Source: Bilabrum cf. latius
Taxonomy: Eukaryota; Bigyra: Bicosoecida; Bigyra; Bicosoecida
DNA length: 64,000 nucleotides
NCBI GenBank assembly: GCA_965178125.1
Contig: OZ237754.1
Location: 1 to 64,000 of the forward strand
Direction: 5' to 3'
The position numbers and the translations under genes are program-made. Positions 12,183 through 23,500 of the stretch are shown here, one piece after another. The stretch's first letter is position 1. Each line of letters starts with the position of its first letter. The notes under the pieces were generated by a model. The model searched no databases. It had not been told where the DNA came from and was given only the letters and a program-made list of their open reading frames with translations.

Positions 12183-14591
12183 TTAGCTGTATATCACCTT
12201 TTCTCTCGAGCCCGTTTGCCGCCACCACATGAAGCCTGAACACGTCTTGTCCGCTCCCTGCGCTCGCCATACCACAAATTCAATGTAGACACTACGGTTG
12301 AGCGAATTGAGGGCTCTGCTCGTTGTTGTGTGCCAAGTGTACCCGTCACAAACGACATTGTGGTGTGCTGTCTTCATCTTGAAAAATGATCCGGTCGCAA
12401 CCTTGACGTGCCTTGACTTGCTGTGGCAGGCTTCCAAGTTGGTGGCCCGTCTGGTGTTAGACCCTCCCAGGCCGTGTCATGCGAGCACCTGCTTGTACAC
12501 AGGTCAATTTGACGCAATATGCCCACTGATCAACTGGCCTCCATGGGCGGCCACAGCTGCACCACCGTCTTGTTTGAGGAAGCAAATCTTCCGTCCGACG
12601 TCATAGGTGAAATGCGAGCACCTACGGTCTCTTTCGCAGTGCTTGCAGCATTCATCAACTGTTGCTGTCTGGACATCTCTGATATCGGTATTGCAGCTCG
12701 GACAGCCTCGCCAGTCCATCGCGATCTGCAGACCGCAAGATTTCCGACGCTTGGACCCTGCTGCATCTGCTAGACCCTCCAACTCTCGATTCTCTCCCAC
12801 AAGCCAAGGAAGCTGCGACAGGACGGTGTCTGTCTCGCGGCACGTCTGGGACGACCAGAACGGCTGCGTGCAAGTGAACCCACTCGCAACCGCGACTGCA
12901 CCACTACCCGCGCGTGCACCGTCTCCTGCCACGTACCCAAACCTCCTAAGGCCATCCTTCGCGGCCTGATCCAGAGCTTCAAACTCTGAGGCTCGCTGGG
13001 TCGCGGGACCGTCCTGCCCAGAGGCCACCCCGTACTCGACTCGCCACTTCCCAAAGCGGCTCTGCACCCCTCTGGCGAACCGAGCCGAGGCTTCCTGGAT
13101 TGATGCCGGGGAGAACTTGTCCCCGGGCCCGGCTCCTGCAGCTTCTTCAAGTTGTGCAGGATTGCTCCCCCCGGTGAACCCCTGCGAGTGGGAGCCCTGG
13201 GACTGCCAGTAGTGCGGGGACAGCATGCAGCACAGCTACTCATCCGACCTTGGGCTCCCCACCAGATCGGCCAGGCGCTTCAGAGCCGCCCATCGAGCGC
13301 TCACCGAACCCAGCAGCAAGTCCTCCACGCGAACCACTGCATACTCCGACAAGCGCCTAGGGTGGCCTTGCACATTCAGGCCGGAGCCGACAGCCACGCT
13401 AGGCGCGCTGAAGGCAGACACGATGACCTGGGGCTCTTTGCTTCCGGCGCTCTGGCTCCGGCGCTGCATAGCCCAATCAAGCGTGGCAGTGTTCCAGCGA
13501 GACCAAAGCAAGGCGGCCTTGGCTCGTTGACCTGCCCGGGCAGCCTCAGCGGTTTCCAGCGAGTTGTCTGACCCGAACAGAGGGCCCCAGAACTTCTGCA
13601 CCGGGCTCGTGTTGCCGCTCATTGCTATGTCCCTTCCGTCTCGGACCACGTGAATAAGGCGGACCGGTGCATGCCATCGAGCAAGCATGGGGAATATGGA
13701 CAGGCTAGCTGGGGCCTTGAACCCCCACGGCGCACCTACGGCTAAACCACGCGTCTCGCTGGTCTAGCGAGAGCCAGACTGCGCAGCTGCTTGGAGCAAC
13801 TCCTGGCCCTTGCCTCTAGCCTTGCGCATGAGTCGGTCAACCATGGCGCGGGAGGACTCACGCACGCCGGGTGCTAGCTTATCAGGGTCGTACTGCAGCG
13901 TTCCTGCCGCCCGTAGGAGCGGATCTACCAGTGCGGGCCACCCGCCCGTGCCAATCTCGTCGGGAGCATCTCCATGCAAATCAAGTGTAGTGATGTCAGA
14001 ATGGACTAACGGGCACCCGAGCAACTAAAGCAGATTTGCAACCATTCGAGTGCCGCTTCCATCGCTTCCGCCAACAACGTACGGCATTGCTTCGGCTAGC
14101 GCAGGGCGTTCTACCCTTGAGGGACCCTACTAAGCCAAATACGCATCTTTATTGCCAGCCTTATGCTCCTGCCTTTTTCCTTGTGATCTGTCACTTGTTC
14201 CTACGGCCGTGTCGACTTTGGGCGCCGATATCGAATTGTCATTGCCAGTGGCAGGCGCATCAACACGATCTTGCGACCCACTTCGATCTGGTCTATCCAA
14301 GTTAATCTCCATCTTGGGTTTGCTCAGGCCTCCTTGCATCACACGGGGCTGAACAGGGTTGCCAGTAGTGCGAATCGGAGTAGGCGCTGGGATCCACGCT
14401 TTGGCGAGCTACTGGCGCGCGACTCCAGCCCGCGGCCGCCCAACAAGATGATTAGTAGAAGATTCGTGAGAAGGCAGCAACCCGGCCACAAGCAGAGCCA
14501 GGACAACCCCTGTCAATATTGCAGCAACAGCTGCAAGCGTTGCCCTCGAGTTGCAATTGAACTGGCGAGCTGAATGTCGGCTATGCTACAT
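12183..14591 (-). CDS. Type II membrane sulfotransferase with C-terminal PAN/Apple-like domain (802 aa)
   Basis: A single-exon frame from ATG at 14591 to TAA at 12183. It starts Met-TAG, so the second residue is Gln under the recoded reading. A signal anchor lies at about residues 18-38, as in Golgi sulfotransferases. The sulfotransferase domain shows a PAPS-loop-like GGSDGSGTR (about residue 178), then GFKAP and VVRDGRDIAMS (about 315-325), the classic 3'-phosphate-binding region. Around residues 630-690 a Cys-rich module with CCKHCERDRRCSHFTYD matches the PAN/Apple pattern, a carbohydrate- or protein-binding fold. It probably transfers sulfate from PAPS to a glycan or protein in the Golgi; the substrate is unknown. 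A cluster of TAG codons interrupts the standard-code reading. Confidence 0.8.
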
Positions 14592-14755
14592 GTTTCCATT
14601 AGCAGCTGTGCTTCCTTTCCTTGACATCTGATATATGCGAGATGTGGCTTAAGATTATGTCGTACTTGACAGGTCCACCACACCACAAATGTGCAGTGCA
14701 ATAAATCACCATCACAACTTGAACGACCCACTGGCAACTAAAACTTCTAAGCTTG

Positions 14756-16732
14756 TTAAGCTTTCGGCTATAATTTTGGGGCCCTGGTGCATGCCTACAC
14801 AGAATTTCCCGCAAGGGATTGCTGCGTGTGCTCGCCGAGCATGCCTGAGGCGAGCAGTGGCCAGGAGCCCCAGCCGCTCGGGGGTAGCCCAACGCCAAGT
14901 CTAGCGCGGCCCATCCGCGCCCCATCGGCAGTATGGTTCACAGCAGTTTCCGGAAGCTATGTACCTCGGTCGAATCCGTTGAGTACATCTACTGCGTGCC
15001 TCTCCTCGAACCCCTGGTCCATAGCACCTTGCCTGCCCTTGCCGAGCAACCCAGCCTGCTTCTGCAGGCCGGTTTCAGCAGCGTGCGCCGCTTCCACGAC
15101 CTTGGGGTCCGCAGGATCCTCGCCAGACAGCCCATGCCCCGCGATAGAAAACCCCTGGAAAGCTGCGTGCCACCATGCATAGCACCTCTCCAGCGCGGCG
15201 CACATGGGCTTGGATGCCGTGGATATGCGCTGGGGCCCTGCTGGCCCGCACTCTTCCCTCATTTCAGTGGCGATCTGCGAGTGGGTGAGGCTGTCTGCGA
15301 TCGATGCACTGACACTCAGTGTCTCGTCCAGGCTCTCTGTCTGATGCCACCAGTCCATCGGGTAGTACAGCGCATCCCCGGGGCCAACTGTGTCCAGGTA
15401 GCACCGCGCCTACCGGAAGCGAGGGGCTCGCGAGTAGTCTGGCTTAAAAGCGTCTACTCTTCCGGCGTCATACATGAAGGACCGCTGGGCAGGCGCGCAT
15501 ATGTGCCACCGCTTGTGCCCCATCACCTGCACCTGCCACGAGGAGGTCCTGATCACATCCCAGTGGTTGAACATGCCCGCCCCGCGGCTGCCGATGAGAG
15601 CCATCTTCCAGTGGGTGCTGCGCAGAAACTCGTTCCTCAGCTGGTCATCGGGGAAACAGGCCCGCAGCCAGGACTGGTCCGCCTCAAACCTCGCCGGCAG
15701 CACCCCGAGCAAAGCGCGCACACTCTGCCACTGCTCCCAGGCCAGGTTCAGCTACAGATACACGGACCCGGGGCGGCGAGGCGAGCGCCTCAGCATAGTC
15801 TTCTCCGGTGGTCGCCTGAACTCATCTGCCGCTTGCCAGAGAGGCACCATCCAGGGTGACACGGCCGTGGCCTCCATGTTGTGCGGGTAGGCGTCTACCG
15901 GCATGTCGGGGAAGCGCTCCAGAAACCACGCCAGGCTGAGGTTGCGCCACCCGCCTGCCTCCGTAGACCCCACAGATGCGTGTTCATGCGGCCCGCGCCA
16001 CCCCATAGAGAGTTCGTCCTCATCGGATATGCCTTCGATCCCAGGTCCGCCCCAGCTACGTAGCTGTGACAAGCCCGTCAGACGGAATGGGATTGTGCCG
16101 CCGCGGAAGGGGGCAGCTTTCGATCCTCCCAGAATAAATTCCTTAACATGAATAATCGGAAGCGGAAGCACCACATGTTCGAATTTTTCGGGGTTGTTAA
16201 GGTCAGGATCGTCGAAATAGTTCAGATCCTCAGCTTTAGACTAGTTGACAGTGCTTGCCATCGCCTAGACCAGCTCTTCGTCTTTTTGTGGCCTACGGAG
16301 CCTCACTGCTGGAGGAAATGGTTTGCTTGGAACCGATTGATTACTGGTCCCGCGAGCTTGCTGCCGAGATCGGCCCGCGGCGTGCCTTCGCTGGTCGTTT
16401 CGAGCAGCTCTGGTCTCCATGTATTTCTCAAGGTCATCCTTGTTTCTACGAGCATCTTCGTTTGCAGGATCCTTCACAAGGGCCAACTCAAATCGAGCCA
16501 TTGCTTCTTCTAGCTTGCCTTGACGCATCAGCACGACGCCATAATTATTGTTGAGTAGCGCGTTGCTCGGATACAGTTCGAGGCCCTCAAGGAAGACTGC
16601 GGCCGCTTGTGACATCTACCCCGATTTTGCAAAGCTCAGTCCTTTATCATTCATATCCTTCGGCGGAGCTACGATTGCAGTGCCGAGGCACGAGGCGTGG
16701 GCTAGTAACAGTGCCACGTAAAACAGCCGCAT
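14756..16732 (-). CDS. TPR-JmjC (cupin) Fe(II)/2-oxoglutarate oxygenase with signal peptide (658 aa)
   Basis: A single exon from ATG at 16732 to TAA at 14756. The first about 20 residues (MRLFYVALLLAHASC) form a signal peptide or anchor. Two TPR-like helical pairs follow (about 30-105); a TAG in the first sits where TPRs carry GK, GQ or GE before the second helix, fitting Gln. The C-terminal half is a JmjC/cupin-8 domain: HWD at residues 390-392 gives the HxD iron ligands, GHKRWHICAP follows, PGDALYYP marks the late strand, and His463 in WWHQ is the third ligand. Such enzymes hydroxylate or demethylate proteins using iron and 2-oxoglutarate. The signal peptide suggests a secretory-pathway substrate; which one is unknown. 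Confidence 0.82.
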
Positions 16733-16903
16733 TGCTGCCTGCCAATGGTGAAGTGTTCAGTCAGAATGCCCTTTAGACCAGAGAGAAACAATGCAAAAGT
16801 CTCGACGATAAAACAACAAATATACCGCAGTTCTGGCGAAATATGCCACGACAATGACCAGATGTTCGCGTGACTGGGTGCGCTCGTCACATGAGGCGAT
16901 GAG

Positions 16904-19900
16904 TCACTGCCACCCCACGGCTCGCCGAATCGGCTATTGCTGACCAGACGGGGTCCCATACGAGCCGCGGTCTGCATACCGTGCACCTGGCAGCAGCCCT
17001 GCCACGCCGTTCTGCTAGCCAGTGGCAGCAGCCACGGCATTTCCAGCGTACCTGCCTGCAGCGCGGCCGCCTCCTCCAGCCCTTGCGTGCGAGAAGCTGG
17101 CGGATTGTGGCTGCTCGTCGCTTGCACCTCCCTGTGCCCACCGAAGCCCAGGCCCAACCACAGCCTCCTGGCCAGCCACCTGCCCACTCCCCACGCGCCC
17201 CCTTAGTCCAGGCAGCGGCTTGCTCCCTCCACCGCGACCCCCGTAGCCTCCCACTTGCCACCTGCTACCGCCAGCCACGCTCCCGCTCCCGCTCCCGCTC
17301 CCGCTCCCGCTCCCTACCCCAGCCCCAGCCCCAGCGCCCGGCCGAGGCCCTGTCCTACCAATCGCCCCTGGCGTCGACGAAAATCCTAGCGCTCGGAAGC
17401 GGCCCGCTTCGGCATCTGCGCCACGACCAGGAGCCGAGCCCTCCCCCTGGCCCTTCCTGCCGTTTCCCGCTCTACCCTCGCCCGAAGCTGCTGCAGGCTG
17501 GGGCGAGCTTGCCCACCCGCCAGGACTGGCGCGCCCAAGACCCATGTGGCCCTAGTACCCGCTAATCCCACTTCCGTACCGGCCCCTCTGCTCTGCGACA
17601 GACCCGTCCAGGAGCTCAGCCATGGTGGTCGCGCTGCGGTCCCTGTCGCTGGCCCCGGCTGCATGCCGCCGCTGGTCATGCTGGATCGACCTGCGCAGCA
17701 GAGGAGGCAGTGCAGCATCATCCCAACCGGCGCCATTGGAGCTAGTAGCCCCAGAGCCCGCTCGCAGCCCCCCCGCAGCTCTGCTCCTGGCTTGGCCAGC
17801 TGCTGCCGCGGCCGGAGATGGTACTCTGGCTGGCACGTGCTCTCCAGCGCCTGGTGTCGCCTAATCCTGGAAAAATTGCTCGAAGGGATCGTCACTTTTG
17901 CTGCGACCGCTGCCGGGAGTCCCCGCGGCAGCGTGCCGTAGGAGGCTCTAGACGCCCCCGGCCCCTGCCCCCCCGGCAGTCGGATGCCTCTGCTACTGCC
18001 GAACGGACTGCACCCTGGGCGCGGCTGACCCGGCCCGGCGCCTAGCGAGAGCCTCAGCACCAGCCTGATCTCCGATGTTGCTGCGCTTCCGGGGTCTGCC
18101 TGCCGCCCCGCCAGCTCTTTTAGCGTAAGGGCTACTCTGCGGGTACCGCGAGGGGTCGGGTCGCATGCCTGGGGGCTCGCCTGCCCTGCCCCTGCGAGTC
18201 CTGCCCTGGTTAGACACAGAGGCAGACCGCACACCTCCCCGCAAACCTCGCTGCCTCGCCCCCCCGTGGCCGCTCGAGTCCCTGGGTCTCCCCGCCGCTG
18301 GCCCGTGCTCCTCCCCGCTTGGCGACTCTCCTGCAAATGCCGGTCCAGGGGCCATACCGAGTCCGTTCCGCTGCAGCACACCACCGGGCCCGGGGCTTGC
18401 ATGCAGCCCGCGCACTGGCTGGGCCTAGCCACCGCTGGCGGTGCCGGTCCGCCTGCCTCCACGGGCATTCCGTGATCGCTGCTACCGGCCCCTAGTCAGC
18501 CGTGACTCTGCCTCTCGGCCAAAGGCGGCCGCACCAGCGCGCTGGTGCTGGTGTTGCTGCTTCCCATCGGGGGTGAATGACCACGTGGGCTCCTATCCCG
18601 CGATGCCCCCGCCGTCTGCTGTGCCTCCCATGCGTGCCGCGGCTGCTGCTCTGTACCTACTGGCGGCAGCCCCACCGCCTCCGAACTGCGTCCGTGGTCT
18701 CGCCACTGCCCTCCTTGGGGGCAAGCCGTTGCGCTGGCGAGGACGCGCCGATGCTCGGGGCGCGGAAGAGCCGCCCCTGGGCGCGCCCGCTCCTGCTCCT
18801 GCTGCTCCTGCCCCCTGGTCCTGCAGGGTGAGAGGGGACGGAGCGATCGGTCTGCCCTTCCCCTATCGCAAGCCCCCGTCCATGTCACTCGCAGATGAGG
18901 AAGTGCTATCCCGAGGCGGCGCTGCCTTGGATGGGCCAACCGTGGAGGTTGCGTGCCCCGGTGCCCGCCCTCCTACCCCTAGCTGCACGATGGCCAGCGT
19001 CATGTTGTCCCTGCTGCCAAGCTCCAGGCAGTGGTCCAGCATGCAGGAGGCCGCACGGGCCAGGGGTGCAGCTGCAGGGGTAGCGGCAGCAGTGCCTGCT
19101 GGCAGAGCCACCCCCTTGTGCGCCTGCTGCCCGGCCGGTCCGTGGCCCTGTCGTGCCCCTTTGGGCACACCGCCCTTTGACCGGCATGCCTCCCGCGCAA
19201 ACCCAACCCCTTCTTCGGAGCTCATGACGTCCCATATGCCATCGCAAGCAAGCACCAGAAACTCATCAGATGGGTGGCGCGGCAGCGAGCGCACATCCGG
19301 CGCAGCTGTCACTGCCTGCGCTTCCGCCTCCAGGTCCGACCGGCCCTTGTACTCGTAGTCGCCCAGAGCTCGGCTGACAGCTAGTTCACCATTTACGCGC
19401 CCATTCGCAACCATCAGGCCAGCTCTCTGGATCCTCCTCCTCTCAGAGGGCGTGTCAGGTTTGTGGTCCTCGCTCATGGCGACCGCCCGGCCCGCGCGGC
19501 ACAGCACGGCCCGACTATCACCAGTGTTTGCAACCAGGATGTCTCGCGGCGTGATGAGACCAACGACTGCCGTGGAGCCAGCGTGCTCTACAGATGGCCG
19601 ATACAGGCGTTTTCGCAGCACTGCATCGATTTTCAGCATGGCTTTGTACAGCACCTCGCTCCACTCCTATGCCGACGACGCAGTCTTGTAGCCAGGAACA
19701 GAAGCCATCACAGAAACAAAATCAAGTGCGCTGCGATGTATCGATTCAGACGTCAGTAAAGGACACGGTCTCGAGACGCTACAGTCGGACAGCAGTGTAA
19801 CGGTATGGTGCCCAGCGCGAATTGCGTACACACCGCAAGGTATTAGTCGGCAAGAGGGTCAGGATGCGTGCATGTTTGCACGACCATCGATGCTCGGCTA

Positions 19901-20298
19901 AATCAATAGGATTGTGCATGCGCAATGGAGTGAGTCTTGCAAAGCCAGGCATGTCGCTCGTGCGGCTCGCTGGGGCATGATCTCACGCGGCTTGGGCCAC
20001 ACTAGCCCCACCATGCCCATCGAAGACCCCGAATATACTTGTGTCAGGGTGGTCAGGGATACCGATCACCGCACAGTGCGCATCCTGCGAGGTAAGCGGG
20101 ACTTCATCCGAAATCAACATTTTGTGCTGAGGGTCGCAGCACGCACCAACTGCTTCAGCGCAGCGCAAGACCCAGTAATGATCATACCTCCATTTCTCTC
20201 CGCCAGCCTTGCATGGATGCGACTCCACAGGCCAGGTCATGACCTTGCCTGCAGTCAAACTGCTTGTCGGTCTCTGGCTTGTCCAAAAAGTTGCCCAT
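16904..20298 (-). CDS. PP2C-type Ser/Thr phosphatase with long disordered tail (1,011 aa)
   Basis: Three exons: 20298-20188, 20084-19987 and 19730-16904, ending in TGA. The sum is 3,036 nt, in frame; the introns are GT-AG with CGCAG acceptors. It starts MGNF, a possible N-myristoylation site, followed by the PP2C opening SMQGWRREMEDAH. Metal-site motifs are intact: MEDAH, FGVFDGHGG, NTGDSRA, LACDGIWDV and SRDNMT. A TAG (Gln) lies between DGHGG and GDSRA, inside the catalytic domain. After the domain comes a tail of over 600 residues rich in Gly, Ala, Arg and Ser, including (GS)n near 17290, interrupted only by TAG. The family dephosphorylates Ser/Thr using Mn or Mg. The tail's role is unknown. 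Confidence 0.88.
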
Positions 20299-20522
20299 AC
20301 CTGCACTCGGACTGCAATCGTTCCACAGACGCGATAAAAATTTAATTGGATTTTAAGCTACCGGCCTGCGGTCGTCCAAAATAGTCACTGCTTGAGTGCA
20401 AGGCTGGGAGATCGGCAACCAATTCGGCGATGAAAAAAGCACCCAACTTTAGGAAGTTCAAGCCTGATCCTTGAGTGGCTCCACTCGCTCTATTTGCAAG
20501 ATACTGAGGCTGCGTGTCTCAC
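20299..20522. promoter_or_regulatory. Divergent promoter region, PP2C / ROD-like
   Basis: A 224-bp gap between two divergent start codons, so it should hold both promoters. It includes an A/T-rich stretch at 20335-20360. No specific element is recognised. Confidence 0.45.
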
Positions 20523-23500
20523 ATGAGTTGCAGATGGCTATTGGTAAGTTTCCTCCTGCTTGATCATTGTGTTGATTCGACCTTCGAGCATTTCTTACGT
20601 GCATACCACTCCCGACCGTTTGATTTTCACTGGGTGTTGCTCACAGGGCAAAGACGCGTACGTTCCGGTGCTTCATCAAGAGTTAAACCGTCAAGATGCA
20701 TCTGCCGAAAAAGGATCATCATCCGGAGAGGACACAACTGAGCGTGGCGTTGGCTCTATGGAACTGCTCGCCATAGCAAGCGTTGATACCGGGGGGCCTG
20801 TCTAGAAGCAGTTCGTCCATTCTGCGCCGCAAAATGTAGAGGACCATACCCGTCGATCTCAATCGTATTGTGTTGCAGGTCGATGGGTTCCGGCAGGCCA
20901 AGCATCGGCATCTGGCCCAAAGCACGCAACTGCTCACTAGCTGCATTGCATTCTTGGAGCTGACAGAGTCCACATTATGAGGACATTCCATAGCCAGGAT
21001 GACCACCACATCTAGAGTGCTGACGATCTAGCCGCAGAAGAAGCAGACTTGCAGCGCGAAGTAGCAGTTGTGAAGTTGGGCTCTCCCCCGACTGCAGCAT
21101 CCTTCAGTCCCAACGGAGATTTGCTCATTGTTGGCGATGCGGAAGGACGAATTCACTTTGTTCTGAGCAGTGGAACTTTGCTTTTTACTTAGGACATCTT
21201 TGGGTCCCAAGGCCGGGGAAAATCCAAGAAGAAGCTCAAGGAGAGCGAGTAGGCCACCAGTGTTGTCGATGTCTCCTTCTTGTGCCCTCCTCCCATGGAG
21301 GCGTCGTAGATGCCCACTGCTCCCCTGCTTGTGGTAGGTGCTGGTGCTAAGGCATTGCTTCTGTCTGGAATCCGTCCCGCCCAGCTTATTCGGGCGGCCA
21401 CCCAAGGAGACGTGGAGCGACTGCGGGCCCTGCGGTCTCAGGTCAAAGTGGCCTCTGTGAGGCCTGACATCCTGCGGGACGATGCTGATAAAGGGGATGT
21501 AGGAACTGATTCGCAACCCGTCAAATCAGAAGCAAACATTCGGGCCCGTTTTCATTGGACGGACAATGGCCCAGTCGTGCTTGCAACCGTGCAAGGGCCG
21601 CATAGTGAGTCGGTCCGGGTCTTCTCGTTCGATGATGGGCAATACCCCGCGCTGGATGCTGGGGGCGACAATCGCGGCGGAAAATCTAGCGATGCAGGCC
21701 TGGGGCTAGGCCTGGGCCTTGGTCTTGGCCTAAGTGAGGATGATGCGGATGAGGCAAGCGCGGCCGAGGGGCGCAGCATGGCACCTGGGGCAGCGGCACC
21801 TGGGGTGTCAACTTTGAGTTTTCTTTTTGAGGTCGGGTCGCTGGGGGGCATTTGCAGGCATGCCCGCTTGAATCGTACCGGGGATCGCGTGTTAGTAGTG
21901 CATGGAGACAAGCCAGGTTGCTAGATAATGCCTATTGGATCGGGTGGTGCAGCTAGCGCCAGCGCAGGCGAGGGCGACGTATGGTCGTACGTTCCACCGG
22001 AAGGGTACTTTGTGGTGCAAGCCGAACCTTCGAATCAAGTGGCCGAAGCATGCATGGCACGCGTGCAGGCTGGTGCGTCCTCGCCAGATTCTGCCGGCAG
22101 GCAGCTCGTTGCTCTGGCCATAGTGAGTCGCTCCCCAGGCGCAGACAAGCCCGAGCCATCGTTTTGGATAGTTGGTCTGGCCGCACCTGAGCATGGCAGC
22201 TCGAAGCTTGTGCCAATTGACTGTGTGGCCATTCCTGCGATTGGCACCGAACCGGATGTCCACTCGCAGGCATCACAGCGAGCTATGCGTTAGGCCCCGC
22301 TGGCGATCCACGTAGAGCAGTCATCTGGGTGCCAGTTCGGTAGCATATGCCTGGCATCTTTGGCAAGATCGCCAGCAACTCTTTCAGACGACGCCGAGAC
22401 AGATGATCAGGGTCGCGATTGGGTGGTTCTATCAGATCTGGTAGAGACGGACCCAGTGGCACGGTTGGAGTTTCTGGCTTGCCAGGACATGGTGCCCAGG
22501 GCAGCGCTCGCTTCTTTAAACGTGTCCAACGGATCAGTAGTATCTCCCTGCATTGGCGAGACATTGGATAGTCCTACGGCAGCTGAGTGGGCAGAGTAGC
22601 TTGGCATTGACGATCTTGATGTGTGCCGAGCGAAGGCTGCAGTGGCAGCCCGCTGCGTGTCTCTGGCTACAATTGTCCGAGCTGGTAATTCGGGGCCCCA
22701 CATAAGTGCACTAGATGACATGCCAACGATGCGTGACCTCGCAGAAATGCTGGATCACCTATCAGGCGACCCTCTGTTTGTAGCGGAAGTGTGCACCTCT
22801 GCAATCGGCAGTTCGAGGGAAGACGTTCGAAACATTTTGGACTACGCCGTGGCTGCATGCGAAGCGTAGGCGAGAGAGCGGCGAGATGCTCCGAAGGCTG
22901 GAGCCGAGGACGAGACGTCTGAACTTTTTGGAGCCTCTGATGGCCTTTCTTTCGCTCTTGATATGCGACAGCGATGGCAAGCGTTTGAGAAAGCGTTCGC
23001 GGCAGCGCCTGCTGGCACGTCGCCGGATTTCGATGTCTATCGCTGGCAGCGCTGGTCCAAAGGCACACTTGTGGATGCATTTGCAGACGTTAGTCGTGTC
23101 GGCAATGCAAGCGGTATGATTGAATTTTGGAATTTGTGTGGATCCACCGGACTAGCTACGACTCCTGGGTTCCACCAAGCCGTCTGTGCGTGGCCTCGAA
23201 GTGCCAGCCCGGTACCAGCCGCTTGGTTGCAATGGTTTTCATTGAGTATTCTTCCAGTCATTTCGAAGGAATCCGCACCTGAAGTAGCTAGCTGGCTCGT
23301 TGAGCATGGTCTGGCAGCCATCGAGGCGCAGGATCCCACCCTGGCGGTTGCTTGCCTCAGAGCCGCTAAGGGAATCGCGTAGCCGATACGTAGGGGCGCA
23401 TCGTCATGCGCTGCTGCCATCACGTCATCGTCTTGCTTGGACGTACTCAATGTTGTGTCTTGTCATGCTTCTCCGCTGCTCCTGAGTGACGATATTTCGC

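Noticed and set aside
13690-13770. A tRNA-like sequence on the minus strand
   Set aside because: The resemblance is weak and it lies within the sulfotransferase coding sequence; no cloverleaf could be drawn.
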